A stretch of DNA of 64,000 nucleotides from Henriciella sp. Its GTDB lineage: Bacteria; Pseudomonadota; Alphaproteobacteria; Caulobacterales; Hyphomonadaceae. Shown piece by piece: positions 1 to 9,029 of the stretch (the first letter of the stretch is position 1; each line of letters starts with the position of its first letter). The stretch is taken from assembly GCA_030066975.1 (NCBI GenBank), contig JASJAO010000012.1, forward strand, positions 43,424 through 107,423, in the 5' to 3' direction. Both the position numbers and the translations under genes were made by a program. Under the pieces are notes generated by a model. It made no database searches, was not told the origin of the DNA, and was given only the letters and a program-made list of their open reading frames with translations.

Positions 1-818
1 ACCGAGACGACGGTATCAGCTTCAATCGTGGCTTCGCCCTCAAAGGCCCCGTCGGGGGTGGCGGTAAAGTCTATGGTGTCCTTGCCGCTTCGGGTTTCGG
101 TGCGCAGCTTTGGCGTAGACGGTGCCTGGGCCCGGAGGGTCATGACGGAACCTTTCGGCACGCGCAGGTTCTGCTGATCTTCGGTCAGGAAAATCGGCGC
201 GCGGCCCGTGTGCGGCGGCGGCGTCACCCAGGCCTCTATCCTGACATTTTCTGCCCCGAACAGGCTGCCATAATCCGGCGACAGCGCACTCGAGAGACGT
301 GAATAGATGCTGTTACCAAGGACAAGGTTGAGCGCCACTGCGGCCAGTAATGCGGCAGGCAGGGCAGCGCGCAGATAATAGGGATCGATCCGTTGCCAAT
401 CAGATTTAAAGCGCGGGACGACCAGACGGCGCAGTGCGTCGGTCAAACGCTCTTCATGCGCGGTCCAGAGCTCGACGCCCTGCTTGTTCGGAATGGCCGG
501 CCGGTCGGCAAGCGAGGCCAGCGGGCGCATGTCAGACTGGCGGTCGAGCTCTTCGATCGCGCGTTCCCGGGGTGGGGATCTAAACCGGCTAACCCCTCGC
601 AAAACCGCGATGATGGTGCCCGCGAAAAAGAGCAAAGCCGCAAAGGCCGCGAGCCGTTTGGGCGCGCCTTCGAACACGCCTAGCAAGGCCGCAATCAGAT
701 ACACGCTTGTCAGCGCGATGAAGGGCCAGAACGCTTTCCACAGAGCGATGTCGCGCAGACGACGCTCAGTCCGCGTGATCAGGCTTTTGACGCCGGGAAT
801 GCGGTTCAGATCAGCCAA
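1..818 (-). CDS. TIGR02302/DUF4175 family membrane protein, N-terminal part (cut by window edge)
   Basis: An open minus-strand frame runs from a TTG at 818 off the left edge, about 272 residues visible. An in-frame stop lies just upstream, so TTG 818 (LADLNRIPGVK) is the only reasonable start; it overlaps the lysA stop by 13 nt, with GGAG upstream. The protein shows two early hydrophobic segments (ALWKAFWPFIALTSVYLIAA and a second soon after), a charged stretch, a third membrane segment (ALPAALLAAVALNLVLG) and then a periplasmic-looking region with WVTPPPHTGRAPIFL. This layout and the position after lysA match the TIGR02302/DUF4175 family of alphaproteobacteria, whose function is not established. 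Start codon and family are inferred from context; the C-terminal part is outside the window. Confidence 0.72.
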   Translation of the reverse strand, partial: MADLNRIPGVKSLITRTERRLRDIALWKAFWPFIALTSVYLIAALLGVFEGAPKRLAAFAALLFFAGTIIAVLRGVSRFRSPPRERAIEELDRQSDMRPLASLADRPAIPNKQGVELWTAHEERLTDALRRLVVPRFKSDWQRIDPYYLRAALPAALLAAVALNLVLGNSIYSRLSSALSPDYGSLFGAENVRIEAWVTPPPHTGRAPIFLTEDQQNLRVPKGSVMTLRAQAPSTPKLRTETRSGKDTIDFTATPDGAFEGEATIEADTVVS

Positions 819-2071
819 TCTGGCATTTGCTCCAGTTCAATCATGTCTTCAAATCTAGGGCGTCTGCGGACGATGGCATAATTATCGCCATCGACCAAAA
901 CTTCAGACACCAATGGCCGCGCATTGTACTGACTTGAGAGCACAGCGCCATAGGCGCCAGATGACATAAATGCGATCCGATCACCGACCGCGACCTCCGG
1001 CATTGTGCGTTCGGCGGCAAATTTGTCTGTCGACTCGCAGATCGGGCCGACAATATCATAGCGGGTTTCGGCTGTACCTGCGGCGGGCTCATTGACCGGC
1101 AAGATGTCGTGATGGGCCTGATACAGAGCCGGGCGCATGAGATCATTCATCCCCGCGTCGATGATCAGGAAGGTCCGGTCGGGGGCCGGTTTATGATACA
1201 GAACCTCGCTGACCATGACCCCGGCATTACCCGCAATCACCCGGCCCGGTTCGAGGATGACTTCAAGCCCGAGCCCTTCGGTGACCTCTCGGATCATTTC
1301 AGCATAATCGGATGGCGGGGCCGGGCTGTCGTCAGACTTATAGGGGATGCCAAGCCCGCCGCCGAGATCGATCCGGGTCAGGTCGTGTCCCGCCTCACGC
1401 AGCTGTTTGACGAGACTGATCGTTTTCTCGAACGCGGCGCGCATGGGTGCCAGTTCCCCGATCTGCGACCCGATATGGACATCGACGCCCACCGCTTTGA
1501 TGCCGGGCAGGTCTTTCATCCGCTCATACAAGGCGGGCGCATCGGCCCACGGCACGCCGAATTTGTCACCAGCCTTGCCGGTCGATATGTTGGGGTGTCC
1601 ACCTGCAGCCACATCTGGATTGACCCGCAGGGCCACGGGGGCCGTCTTGCCGAGAAACGTTGCCACTTCAGACAGTGCTTCCAGTTCGGCCGCGCTTTCG
1701 ACATTGAACTGATGGATGCCGATCTCCAGGCCGAGCGCCATCTCACCGCGGGTTTTTCCGACGCCGGAGAAGACAATTTTCGAGGCCGGGATCCCCGCCG
1801 TCATGGCCCGGCGCATTTCGCCGCCGCTGACCACGTCTGCGCCGCACCCTTCAGAGGCGAGGGTCTTCAAAACCGCAAGATTGCCATTGGCCTTGACCGA
1901 ATAGGCAATCAGGCAATTCTGGCCTTCAAAGGCAGCTGCGATCACCCGCGCATGCCGACGTAAGGTCGCGGTGGAATAGACATAGACGGGCGTGCCCGCT
2001 GTGTCGGCGATCAGGTTCAGGTCGACCCCTTCGCAGTGAAGGCGACCGGACTTGTATTCAAAATGGTGCAA
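806..2071 (-). CDS. lysA: diaminopimelate decarboxylase
   Basis: Pyridoxal-phosphate enzyme that decarboxylates meso-diaminopimelate to L-lysine, the last step of lysine synthesis. The 421-residue protein has the family's usual length. It carries the PLP lysine in AYSVKANGN (K60), the alanine-racemase-fold HIGSQI motif, EPGRVIAGNAG for phosphate binding, and GPICESTD near residue 345, which holds the cysteine-glutamate pair of the dimer active site. It lies 9 nt downstream of lptM and overlaps the next gene, so argH-lptM-lysA-DUF4175 reads as one transcription unit. Confidence 0.97.
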   Translation of the reverse strand: MHHFEYKSGRLHCEGVDLNLIADTAGTPVYVYSTATLRRHARVIAAAFEGQNCLIAYSVKANGNLAVLKTLASEGCGADVVSGGEMRRAMTAGIPASKIVFSGVGKTRGEMALGLEIGIHQFNVESAAELEALSEVATFLGKTAPVALRVNPDVAAGGHPNISTGKAGDKFGVPWADAPALYERMKDLPGIKAVGVDVHIGSQIGELAPMRAAFEKTISLVKQLREAGHDLTRIDLGGGLGIPYKSDDSPAPPSDYAEMIREVTEGLGLEVILEPGRVIAGNAGVMVSEVLYHKPAPDRTFLIIDAGMNDLMRPALYQAHHDILPVNEPAAGTAETRYDIVGPICESTDKFAAERTMPEVAVGDRIAFMSSGAYGAVLSSQYNARPLVSEVLVDGDNYAIVRRRPRFEDMIELEQMPDWLI

Positions 2072-2080
2072 ACGCGCTTA

Positions 2081-2353
2081 TCAGCCGGGGCTGACCTCCC
2101 CCATATTCTCTTCCGTCACATCTGTATCAGGTGCCGGTTTCGGGATCTCGCCACCCAGCGAGTTCAGATATGTCATATTGTCCTGTGTCGAGGCCCCGGC
2201 AAAAGCGGCAGGGGCATCAACCGGTGTTTTGGCCTCTTCAGATGGCGGATCGGAAAAGATTGGCGGCGGGCGTTCCAGGTCCCCGCGCAGGCCACAGGCC
2301 GCCAGACCAGCAAGTGCTGAAAAGGCGAGCGCGGTTTTGATCGTCCGGGTCAT
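2081..2353 (-). CDS. lptM: small LptM/YifL-like lipoprotein
   Basis: A 90-residue lipoprotein starting [20 protein letters not shown]: short basic n-region, hydrophobic core and lipobox LAAC. After the cysteine comes [11 protein letters not shown], the short conserved segment of the LptM (YifL) family, which in E. coli helps LptD mature in the outer-membrane LPS translocon. The rest is low-complexity and proline-rich. The ATG overlaps the argH stop (ATGA), and the site between argH and lysA is a common alphaproteobacterial location. A longer start 33 nt upstream is unlikely because it would sit inside argH. The function is taken from the family. Confidence 0.85.
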   Translation of the reverse strand: MTRTIKTALAFSALAGLAACGLRGDLERPPPIFSDPPSEEAKTPVDAPAAFAGASTQDNMTYLNSLGGEIPKPAPDTDVTEENMGEVSPG

Positions 2354-3762
2354 GTTGACTGCTCCAGTCCAAGCCGTTGTTTCCATTGCTCAACCTGCTC
2401 AGCCACGCGGACAGGTGAGGTGCCGCCATAGCTTTGCCTGCTCATCGCGGACGCTTCAACAGTCAGCACGGAAAATACATCATTTGTAAGGCGTGGTTCG
2501 ACCCCTTGCATCTCGGCGAGGCTGAGATCAGGCAGATCGATGCTCTTTTGCTCAGCCAGCGCCACCAGTGACCCGGTGACATGGTGGGCCTCGCGAAACG
2601 GCATTTTCAGCTCGCGGACCAGGAAATCGGCGAGATCGGTCGCCGTGGAAAAGCCCTTGGTGGCGGCCGCGCGCATGTTCTCCCGATGGAAGCTGATCGT
2701 CTCGATCATGCCGGTCATCGCCTCGGCGCAGAGGCCAAACGTGTCGAACGCGGCGAAGGTCAGCGCCTTGTCGTCCTGCAAATCCTTGGCATAGGCAAGC
2801 GGCAGAGCTTTGACCGCGCCTTGCAGGCTGGAGAATTGGCCGGTGATCAGGCTCGCCTTGGCGCGGATCAGTTCGGCGGCATCCGGATTGCGCTTTTGCG
2901 GCATGATGGAGGACCCGGTCGACCAGGCATCCGACAGGCTGGCAAAGGCGAACTGAGCGCTGGTCCAGAGGACAATCTCTTCAGCAAGCCGTGAAAGATG
3001 CGTGGCGCTAATGCTGAGCGCGGACAAGGCTTCGAGGGCAAAGTCGCGGGCGGAGACGGCATCGAGCGAGTTGGCCATCGGGCGATAGAAGCCAAGCGCC
3101 TCAGCGGTCGCCTCGCGGTCAATCGGGAAGCCGGTTCCGGCGAGCGCGGCCGAGCCAAGTGGGCTCTCATTCAGGCGACGCGCGCAATCATCCATGCGCG
3201 AGCGATCACGTTCCAGCATTTCGACATAGGCGAGCAGGTGATGGCCAAGCGTCACCGGCTGGGCGGTCTGCAAATGGGTAAAGCCCGGCATCACGGCATC
3301 TGTATGGGTCTCGGCAGCGATCACCAGCGCGCGCTGCAGGCGCTGCAGGCCGCGGCGTGCTTCGGTCAGTGCCCCGCGAGTCCAGAGGCGAAAATCAGTG
3401 ACCACCTGGTCATTGCGCGAGCGCGCGGTGTGCAACCGACCGGCAGGCTCTCCGATCAGCTCTTTCAGGCGCGCTTCGACATTCATGTGAATGTCTTCCA
3501 GCTCGGCGCGGTAAGGAAAGGTCTCGTTCTGAACCTCGGTGACGATCTGGTCGAGCCCGCCCTGGATCGCTTCATTATCGGCCTCGGAAATAATACCCTG
3601 CTCGGCCAGCATGTCGGCATGCGCGCGGGAACCGGCAATGTCCTCACGCACCATGCGCCGATCGACGTCTATCGAGGCATTGATCGATTCCATAATATCG
3701 CTGGGCTGCGCGGCGAAACGCCCACCCCACATTTGCTGGCCTTTTGACGTGTCACTTGCCAT
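2350..3762 (-). CDS. argH: argininosuccinate lyase
   Basis: Splits argininosuccinate to arginine and fumarate, the last step of arginine synthesis; a homotetramer of the fumarase/aspartase superfamily. The chosen start [16 protein letters not shown] has AGAGG just upstream and gives 470 residues, the usual length. An in-frame extension of 26 residues is possible but would overlap the divergent tlpA start. [15 protein letters not shown] and the signature [12 protein letters not shown] are present. It forms an operon with lptM (4-nt overlap) and lysA. The 43-nt gap to tlpA must hold both divergent promoters or leader regions. Confidence 0.97.
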   Translation of the reverse strand: MASDTSKGQQMWGGRFAAQPSDIMESINASIDVDRRMVREDIAGSRAHADMLAEQGIISEADNEAIQGGLDQIVTEVQNETFPYRAELEDIHMNVEARLKELIGEPAGRLHTARSRNDQVVTDFRLWTRGALTEARRGLQRLQRALVIAAETHTDAVMPGFTHLQTAQPVTLGHHLLAYVEMLERDRSRMDDCARRLNESPLGSAALAGTGFPIDREATAEALGFYRPMANSLDAVSARDFALEALSALSISATHLSRLAEEIVLWTSAQFAFASLSDAWSTGSSIMPQKRNPDAAELIRAKASLITGQFSSLQGAVKALPLAYAKDLQDDKALTFAAFDTFGLCAEAMTGMIETISFHRENMRAAATKGFSTATDLADFLVRELKMPFREAHHVTGSLVALAEQKSIDLPDLSLAEMQGVEPRLTNDVFSVLTVEASAMSRQSYGGTSPVRVAEQVEQWKQRLGLEQST

Positions 3763-3805
3763 ATCGCCTCTGTCCTTACTGTCATCTATCTGAGGCCTTC
3801 GCCCC

Positions 3806-4402
3806 ATGGACCGTTTTACCCGCATTGCCATCCCGGCCATGTTTGCCGGTTTGATCCTCGCGCTGCTTTACGCCGTGTTTAGCGCCTCTTCAAAGGGGAG
3901 CAACCGCGATCCGGTGGCGAAGTTTGCCACAGGCGAATTGGCTGACCTCGACACATCTGAGCGCGGCCTCCCCGCCCCGACTGCGCCATTCACGGTGCTT
4001 GATGGCTCAGAGACCACGCTTCAGGCCTATGAGGGTCAGGTTCTGGTGGTGAATTTCTGGGCGACCTGGTGTGCACCATGTGAGAAGGAAATGCCGTCTC
4101 TCGCCGCGCTGCAGACGGCGCGCGGCGGCGATGATTTCAAAGTGATCGCCATCAGCGTGGATGCGGAAGAAGACCGCGATTATGCCGTCCAGCGCCTCGC
4201 CACGCTCTCAGGCGGTGTGCTTGATTTCTATCACGCCGCGCCGGTGGCTTGGGACATTGTCTATGATAGCGGCGCGCGGCGCGGATTCCCGACCACCGTG
4301 ATCTATGACGAGACCGGCACCAAAATCGCTCAACTCGCAGGAGACGCCGATTGGGCGAGCTATGAAGCCATCGGCCTGATCGACGCCATCCTGGATCGCT
4401 AG
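3806..4402 (+). CDS. TlpA-family thioredoxin-like disulfide reductase, membrane-anchored
   Basis: 198 residues with one N-terminal membrane segment (residues about 8-26, [17 protein letters not shown]) followed by a periplasmic thioredoxin fold. The redox motif is WCAPC (C89 and C92) inside [20 protein letters not shown], and [11 protein letters not shown] provides the cis-proline loop. TlpA/ResA proteins reduce periplasmic disulfides, often during cytochrome maturation. It is divergent from argH, an arrangement common in alphaproteobacteria. The redox partner cannot be told from sequence. Confidence 0.9.
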   Translation: MDRFTRIAIPAMFAGLILALLYAVFSASSKGSNRDPVAKFATGELADLDTSERGLPAPTAPFTVLDGSETTLQAYEGQVLVVNFWATWCAPCEKEMPSLAALQTARGGDDFKVIAISVDAEEDRDYAVQRLATLSGGVLDFYHAAPVAWDIVYDSGARRGFPTTVIYDETGTKIAQLAGDADWASYEAIGLIDAILDR

Positions 4403-4425
4403 CGGGTTGGGCGTGGGTGACCCGC
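4402..4425. terminator. possible terminator hairpin between convergent genes
   Basis: Arms GCGGGT and ACCCGC (6 bp) with a 12-nt loop start at the stop codon of the TlpA-like gene and lie between two convergent genes. There is no T-run, so this is a weak candidate. Confidence 0.3.
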
Positions 4426-4427
4426 GC

Positions 4428-5492
4428 TCAGCGTGGCCGGAAGTAGAGTAAGGTAGAGCGGTTCAGGTACCAACAGTCCGGGTCTGTGTCGTCGCAAACA
4501 GGAACCGCGACGCCGAGTGAGACTACGGAAATATTGGCGTCTTCGCCAATCCGTTCGCGTAGCTTGTTCTCGATCACATCAAGGCGTTTGGCGACCTTCT
4601 CAAAGGTTTCCGGTGTGGCCCCGCGAGAGATGAGCAGGATGTCGCTTTCAAACAGTGCGGCATTGATAGGATCGGTCAGGGCCATGTCCAGCTGGCCGAT
4701 GACCGCTTCCATTGTCGGAAGGCCGTCTGAGTCAAAGTCGCTGAGCCCCTCCCCCACCCGGAAGGCGACGGTGACCGGCAGCTCCGGCGCCGGCGCAACG
4801 CCGTCGTCCCCGAGCCCCGGATCCTGGCGTCCATTATAGGTGGCCGGATCAAACAGGACGTCGACGATCATCCCATTATCGTAGGTGTAGATGTCGAGCG
4901 CCGGATCCTCGGCGCGTTTCACGCCGCCCTCGCCGATGATCAGAACATCTTTTGGCTGTTCCTTTTCACCGTAGAGGAAGCGTCCGAGCCACATGCCTAT
5001 ACCCTCATCAAAGTCCTGACCGGCGAGTTGGTTATAATCACCATCGAAGACGTAAGAGCCCGATCCGAAGATACGGCCGAGGGATTCAGGACAATACTGG
5101 CGCAGCTCTCCGCGCCGGGCTTCGGCGCTGGCATAGTCCATCGCCGCTTCTGCCATGAGCGCGCTTTCAGCTTCACCTGTATCGGTGACGCGTCGCCCGC
5201 CGCTCTCAGCCGGGTCACAGCCTTCAATCTCTGTCTCCAGCGTGATCGCGCCCGAGGGCAGATAGCCCTCCTCGACCTTAAACAGTGACACATTCGGTGT
5301 GACGAGACCGCGCTCCACAGGAAGGAAGTTTTCACCCTCCAGGACGAGATAATGGCCCTGCCATTCAATCACCTGAGGCATGCGTTCGCGCGCCTTACTA
5401 CGCTCATCATCGTCGGCCAGAGCTGGGCTGACGCAGCCCATGACCGCTGTCACAAACAGGACGCCGAGGGCCCCATGTATTGACTGTTTCAT
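4428..5492 (-). CDS. secreted protein of unknown function
   Basis: 354 residues starting MKQSIHGALGVLFVTAVMG, with AGGAGGA seven bases upstream, which decides this start over one 57 nt earlier. A signal peptide with an AxA-type site (SPALA before DDDERSK) suggests periplasmic export. A cysteine in VMGC could be a lipobox, but Met at -2 makes that weaker. The mature part is acidic, has four scattered cysteines and a repeated theme of long charged helices near the end (ETFEKVAKRLDVIENKLRER). I recognise no domain. It stands alone, with the sulfide cluster upstream in the same orientation after a 137-nt gap. Confidence 0.75.
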   Translation of the reverse strand: MKQSIHGALGVLFVTAVMGCVSPALADDDERSKARERMPQVIEWQGHYLVLEGENFLPVERGLVTPNVSLFKVEEGYLPSGAITLETEIEGCDPAESGGRRVTDTGEAESALMAEAAMDYASAEARRGELRQYCPESLGRIFGSGSYVFDGDYNQLAGQDFDEGIGMWLGRFLYGEKEQPKDVLIIGEGGVKRAEDPALDIYTYDNGMIVDVLFDPATYNGRQDPGLGDDGVAPAPELPVTVAFRVGEGLSDFDSDGLPTMEAVIGQLDMALTDPINAALFESDILLISRGATPETFEKVAKRLDVIENKLRERIGEDANISVVSLGVAVPVCDDTDPDCWYLNRSTLLYFRPR

Positions 5493-5629
5493 TGCGTCCT
5501 CCTGTGATTCTTGCTCCATCTGCCCGCAGAGTTTCTGGAATCTGATCACAGTTGGGGGGCCCTGACCACTAGCACATCTTGGCTATTGGCGGTGAATCTG
5601 GAGGCTGTCGTTCGGCCCCCGTCTGCACC

Positions 5630-6484
5630 CTAAATCCGGTTCACAGGAAGTTTCAGATAGGTGTGGCCATCGGACTCTGGGGGTGGCAGGGCGCCCGCAC
5701 GGATGTTCACCTGCAATGACGGCAGGATCAGGCGCGGCGCTTTCAGCGTTTCATCGCGGGCTTCGCGCATGCTCACAAAGGCGTCTTCGTCGCGGTCCTG
5801 CAAATGAATGTTGGAGGCTAATTGTTCGGCCACCGTGCTTTCCCAGGCGACTGCGTTTCGCGTCTCCGGGAGGTAGTCATGCCCGACAAAGATGCGTGTC
5901 TCCGGTGGTAGCTGCAGGATCTTCTGGATGGAGCGATAAAGGGTCCGAGCATCTCCGCCGGGAAAGTCGGCGCGCGCTGTGCCATAGTCCGGCATGAACA
6001 GCGTGTCGCCGACAAAGGCTGCCTCCTCAATCAGATAGGTGACACAGGCTGGCGTATGGCCGGGTGTGTGCAGGACTTTGATCACCGTTGATCCGAATGG
6101 GATCTCGTCACCGTGTTCAAACAGGGCATCAAACACCGTTCCGTTCGGGCAAACGTCAGTGGCATTGAAAACCGGGCGGAACAGTTTCTGAACCTCTGTG
6201 ATCTTCGCGCCAATGCCGATCCTGGCGCCGGTTTGCTCGCGGACATAGCTGGCGGCGGAGAGATGGTCGGCATGGGCATGGGTATCGAGCACCCAGGTCA
6301 GGGTCAGGCCGCGTGAGCGTATGTCCTCTAGAATACGATCAATCGAATGGGTCTGCAGCGCGGCGCGGTGCGGTTCGTAATCCAAGACAGGGTCGATCAG
6401 AGCCGCCTGTTTCGTGGCGGTGTCTTCGACCAGATAGGTCACCGTGTTGGTGGCCTCATCAAAGTCGGCATGAATGTGGATCAT
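5630..6484 (-). CDS. MBL-fold persulfide (sulfur) dioxygenase-like hydrolase
   Basis: 284 residues; start MIHIHADFDE is set by GAAGGAGAT seven bases upstream. A metallo-beta-lactamase fold is clear: THAHADHLSA (H69, H71, D73, H74), then LHTPGHTPACVTYL, VGDTLFMPDYG and FVGHDY, which supply the remaining metal ligands. Length, the DTATKQAALIDPVLDYEPHR opening and the final YLKLPVN match ETHE1/Blh-type persulfide dioxygenases, which oxidise glutathione persulfide to sulfite. It is divergent from an ArsR repressor and a rhodanese, as in Blh/BigR sulfide-detoxification loci. The specific substrate is inferred from family and neighbours. Confidence 0.88.
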   Translation of the reverse strand: MIHIHADFDEATNTVTYLVEDTATKQAALIDPVLDYEPHRAALQTHSIDRILEDIRSRGLTLTWVLDTHAHADHLSAASYVREQTGARIGIGAKITEVQKLFRPVFNATDVCPNGTVFDALFEHGDEIPFGSTVIKVLHTPGHTPACVTYLIEEAAFVGDTLFMPDYGTARADFPGGDARTLYRSIQKILQLPPETRIFVGHDYLPETRNAVAWESTVAEQLASNIHLQDRDEDAFVSMREARDETLKAPRLILPSLQVNIRAGALPPPESDGHTYLKLPVNRI

Positions 6485-6518
6485 AGGCGTATCTCCTTCG
6501 ATCTTCATATATTCACAC

Positions 6519-6533
6519 TTGCTAATTTAGCAA
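6519..6533. promoter_or_regulatory. candidate operator of the ArsR/BigR-type repressor
   Basis: A perfect inverted repeat, TTGCTAA-T-TTAGCAA, lies in the AT-rich 68-nt gap between the divergent MBL and ArsR genes. The AT-rich flanks look like promoter elements. It is placed to let one repressor dimer control both directions. Binding by the adjacent regulator is inferred. Confidence 0.65.
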
Positions 6534-6552
6534 TACCTAATATATTAACTCC

Positions 6553-6879
6553 ATGACGAACACTCTTGAACCGCTTAATCCCGCGCTCTTCGAGGCCAAA
6601 GCGAGTGTTGCCGCCAGTCTGCTCAAGGCGATGGCCAACCCGCATCGGCTAATGATTCTCTGTCGCCTCGGTGCCTCAGAAGCCTCCGTCGGCGAGTTGC
6701 AGGCTGATAGCGGCCTGTCGCAATCGGCCCTGTCACAGCATCTTGCGGTGCTGCGGGCGCGGGACCTGGTTGATACGCGGCGCGAAGCCCAGACGATCCA
6801 TTACCGATTGTCTGATCCGGCGGCTCACCAAGTGATCGAAACCCTGATGAAAATCTACTGTCCGGAGATGCTGACATGA
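6553..6879 (+). CDS. ArsR/SmtB-family repressor of the BigR/SqrR (sulfide-sensing) type
   Basis: 108-residue winged-helix regulator with the recognition helix around SQSALSQHLAVLRARDLV. It has just two cysteines, C37 (MILCRL) and C103 (YCPEML), 66 residues apart. That is the spacing of the persulfide-sensing pair in BigR and SqrR, which forms a tetrasulfide or disulfide bridge and releases DNA when reactive sulfur accumulates. Metal-sensor motifs of the ArsR/SmtB type are absent. It overlaps the rhodanese gene by 4 nt (ATGA) and faces the persulfide dioxygenase across a perfect palindrome. Sulfide sensing is inferred from cysteine spacing and context. Confidence 0.9.
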   Translation: MTNTLEPLNPALFEAKASVAASLLKAMANPHRLMILCRLGASEASVGELQADSGLSQSALSQHLAVLRARDLVDTRREAQTIHYRLSDPAAHQVIETLMKIYCPEMLT

Positions 6880-7406
6880 CAACTTTGACGAAACTCAACC
6901 CAAAAACGGCCGCTGATCGGCTAAAGGCTGGCGACGCGGTCCTGATCGATATTCGAGAGCGGGACGAATATGCACGAGAGCATATTCCCGGTGCCATCTC
7001 GCTGCCGGTCTCGGCACTGGACGATGCCGACCTGACACTTGAGGCGGATCAACACGCCATTTTTCACTGTAAGTCCGGGATGCGCACGGATGCCAACTGC
7101 GCCCGACTGGCCCAACATGTCGACGGTGAAGCCTTTACATTGGAAGGCGGTCTGGACGCATGGCGCGCGCTTGGATTGCCAACCGCCAAAGACGCGAAGG
7201 CGCCGCTTGAGATCAATCGACAGGTACAAATCACCTCTGGCAGTCTGGTCCTGATCGGCGTGTTACTGGGTTGGTTTGTGACCCCCGCCTTGTTCGGGCT
7301 GTCTGCCTTTGTCGGCGCGGGATTGATGTTTGCCGGGATCAGCGGCTGGTGCGGCATGGCCACGCTGTTGCAGGCCATGCCATGGAACCGGCGCCAGTCC
7401 GCCTAG
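6876..7406 (+). CDS. rhodanese with C-terminal membrane domain (YgaP-like)
   Basis: 176 residues. Residues 1-105 form a rhodanese domain with IDIRERDEYAREHIPGA and the active loop HCKSGMRT (catalytic C65), which takes up a sulfane sulfur. Residues about 120-165 contain two hydrophobic segments (SLVLIGVLLGWFVTPALFGL and a second with SGWCGMATLL) of the DUF2892 type, as in E. coli YgaP. It is co-translated with the ArsR repressor and followed 7 nt later by a TauE/SafE gene. In this setting it probably passes persulfide sulfur to thiosulfate or to the dioxygenase pathway at the inner membrane. Confidence 0.9.
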   Translation: MTTLTKLNPKTAADRLKAGDAVLIDIRERDEYAREHIPGAISLPVSALDDADLTLEADQHAIFHCKSGMRTDANCARLAQHVDGEAFTLEGGLDAWRALGLPTAKDAKAPLEINRQVQITSGSLVLIGVLLGWFVTPALFGLSAFVGAGLMFAGISGWCGMATLLQAMPWNRRQSA

Positions 7407-7413
7407 GTGAGTG

Positions 7414-8208
7414 ATGATCGAGCTGACACCCCACCTCATCACGCTAACCCTGCTGAGCGGTGCAATTGTCGGCCTGTTTCTCGGCACATTTGGCGGCGGT
7501 GGGTCTGTGCTGGCCGCCCCCTTGCTGATTTATCTGGTTGGCGTTGAGGATCCGCATATCGCGATCGGCACTTCTGCAGCCGGGGTCGCAGCCATTGCGC
7601 TGTTCAGCTTGATCGGTCACTGGCGCGGCGGACGGGTGAAATGGCCGTGTGCCATCGTGTTTGCGCTGTCGGGACTGATCGGCTCCATCCTCGGCTCCAG
7701 TCTCGCCAAGATCACGGAAGGCGATGTGCTCATGCTCGGCTTTGCTGCAGCCATGACGATGATTGCCTTGTCCATGTTCCGCAAGCCGAAAACCGCTGGG
7801 GACCCGGATGTCACGCTGACACCGGGCATGGTGCTTCAGCTCGCGCCGACCGGGCTCGTGGTCGGATTGGCGGCAGGCTTTTTCGGGATTGGCGGCGGCT
7901 TTCTGATTGTGCCAGGCCTGATGCTCGCGGTCGGGATGACCATGGCCAATGCCACCGCTTCGTCTCTGGTCTCTGTAAGCATTTTTGGCGCGGCGACATC
8001 GGCCAATTATGCCCTGTCCGGTCTGGTCGATGGTAGGCTGATCCTGTTGCTTCTTGCCGGTGGCGCAGTGGGCGGCATCGGAGGCATTCTCCTCTCGAAA
8101 GCCCTTGCCGAGCGGCTGGGCGTTGCCCGGATGGCCTTCGCGATCATGATTCTTCTCGTCGCGGCCTTCGTGGCATTTCAAGCCGCTAGCGCCTTGTTCC
8201 TTGAGTAA
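7414..8208 (+). CDS. TauE/SafE-family sulfite/anion exporter
   Basis: 264 residues with about eight hydrophobic segments in two halves, each opening with the glycine-rich family motif (GLFLGTFGGGGSVLAAPLL near 20 and GLAAGFFGIGGGFLIVPGLM near 155). AGGTGA lies 6 nt before ATG 7414, which is preferred over a GTG one codon earlier. TauE/SafE proteins export sulfite, sulfonates or related anions. As the third gene of the sulfide cluster it would plausibly remove sulfite made by the persulfide dioxygenase. Substrate inferred from context. Confidence 0.9.
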   Translation: MIELTPHLITLTLLSGAIVGLFLGTFGGGGSVLAAPLLIYLVGVEDPHIAIGTSAAGVAAIALFSLIGHWRGGRVKWPCAIVFALSGLIGSILGSSLAKITEGDVLMLGFAAAMTMIALSMFRKPKTAGDPDVTLTPGMVLQLAPTGLVVGLAAGFFGIGGGFLIVPGLMLAVGMTMANATASSLVSVSIFGAATSANYALSGLVDGRLILLLLAGGAVGGIGGILLSKALAERLGVARMAFAIMILLVAAFVAFQAASALFLE

Positions 8209-8276
8209 GTGGTTGCGTGCACAGGCTGGATACGCAATCTGGGGTTTCAGTCTTTGTCCGGCCCAAGGTTGAAGCA

Positions 8277-8999
8277 ATGGACCTTGAACATCAACATTCT
8301 GCCGACGCCATCGCGAACCGGCTCGCTCAGACACCGAAGCCGAGCTATCTGCGCGACTGGGTCCTCGGCGGCATTGATGGCGCGATCACGACCTTTGCGA
8401 TTGTTGCCGGTGTGGCAGGCGCCGGACTGTCACACTCTGTGGTGATAGTTCTCGGGATCGCGAACCTGCTCGCTGATGGCATCTCCATGGCGGCAGGAAA
8501 CTATAGCGGTGTGAAAGCCGAAAACGAGGCGCTCAACAATGTCAGAGACATGGAGCGGCGCCATATCAAGCTCGTGCCTGACGGGGAGATTGAGGAGGTC
8601 CGCCAAATCTTTGCGCAAAAGGGCTTTCAGGGCGAGGACCTGGAACGCGCCGTTGAAGTGATTACTGCAGACGAGCAGCGCTGGATCGATTTCATGCTGG
8701 TGGAAGAGTTTGGATTGCCGCGCACGGAACGCCCTCCGGTACCGGCGGCCCTGGCAACCTTTGTCGCCTTTGTCCTATGCGGGGCCGTCCCGCTTATTCC
8801 CTACCTGTTTGGAATTGGTCCGGTGTTTACAGCCGCCTCGATCGGGACCGGGGTCGTCTTCTTCTGTATCGGCGCGCTGAAATCACGGTGGTCGAGCCGC
8901 AGCTGGTGGTGGTCGGGTCTGGAAACGCTGGCGATTGGGGCCACTGCGGCGGCGGTGGCCTATATGGTCGGCGACTTGCTCGAAAATATTGTGACATGA
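8277..8999 (+). CDS. VIT1/CCC1-family transporter
   Basis: 240 residues from ATG 8277 (MDLEHQHSADAIA); a GTG 60 nt upstream is the alternative. The family opening LRDWVLGGIDGAITTFAIVAG is followed by NLLADGISMAAGNYSGVKAE, a cytoplasmic helical insert rich in Glu, and three further membrane helices. VIT/CCC1 proteins move Fe(II) or Mn(II) against protons. It follows the TauE gene in the same direction after 68 nt and may be the last gene of the sulfide operon, possibly linking sulfide stress to iron handling. Confidence 0.85.
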   Translation: MDLEHQHSADAIANRLAQTPKPSYLRDWVLGGIDGAITTFAIVAGVAGAGLSHSVVIVLGIANLLADGISMAAGNYSGVKAENEALNNVRDMERRHIKLVPDGEIEEVRQIFAQKGFQGEDLERAVEVITADEQRWIDFMLVEEFGLPRTERPPVPAALATFVAFVLCGAVPLIPYLFGIGPVFTAASIGTGVVFFCIGALKSRWSSRSWWWSGLETLAIGATAAAVAYMVGDLLENIVT

Positions 9000-9029
9000 G
9001 CCAGCGAGGGCGACGGCCTGTCCTCTCCG

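Noticed and set aside
7444..8334. 296-codon minus-strand frame opposite the TauE/SafE gene
   Set aside because: Composition rich in His, Gln and Arg, typical of an antisense frame; the plus frame has clear family motifs.
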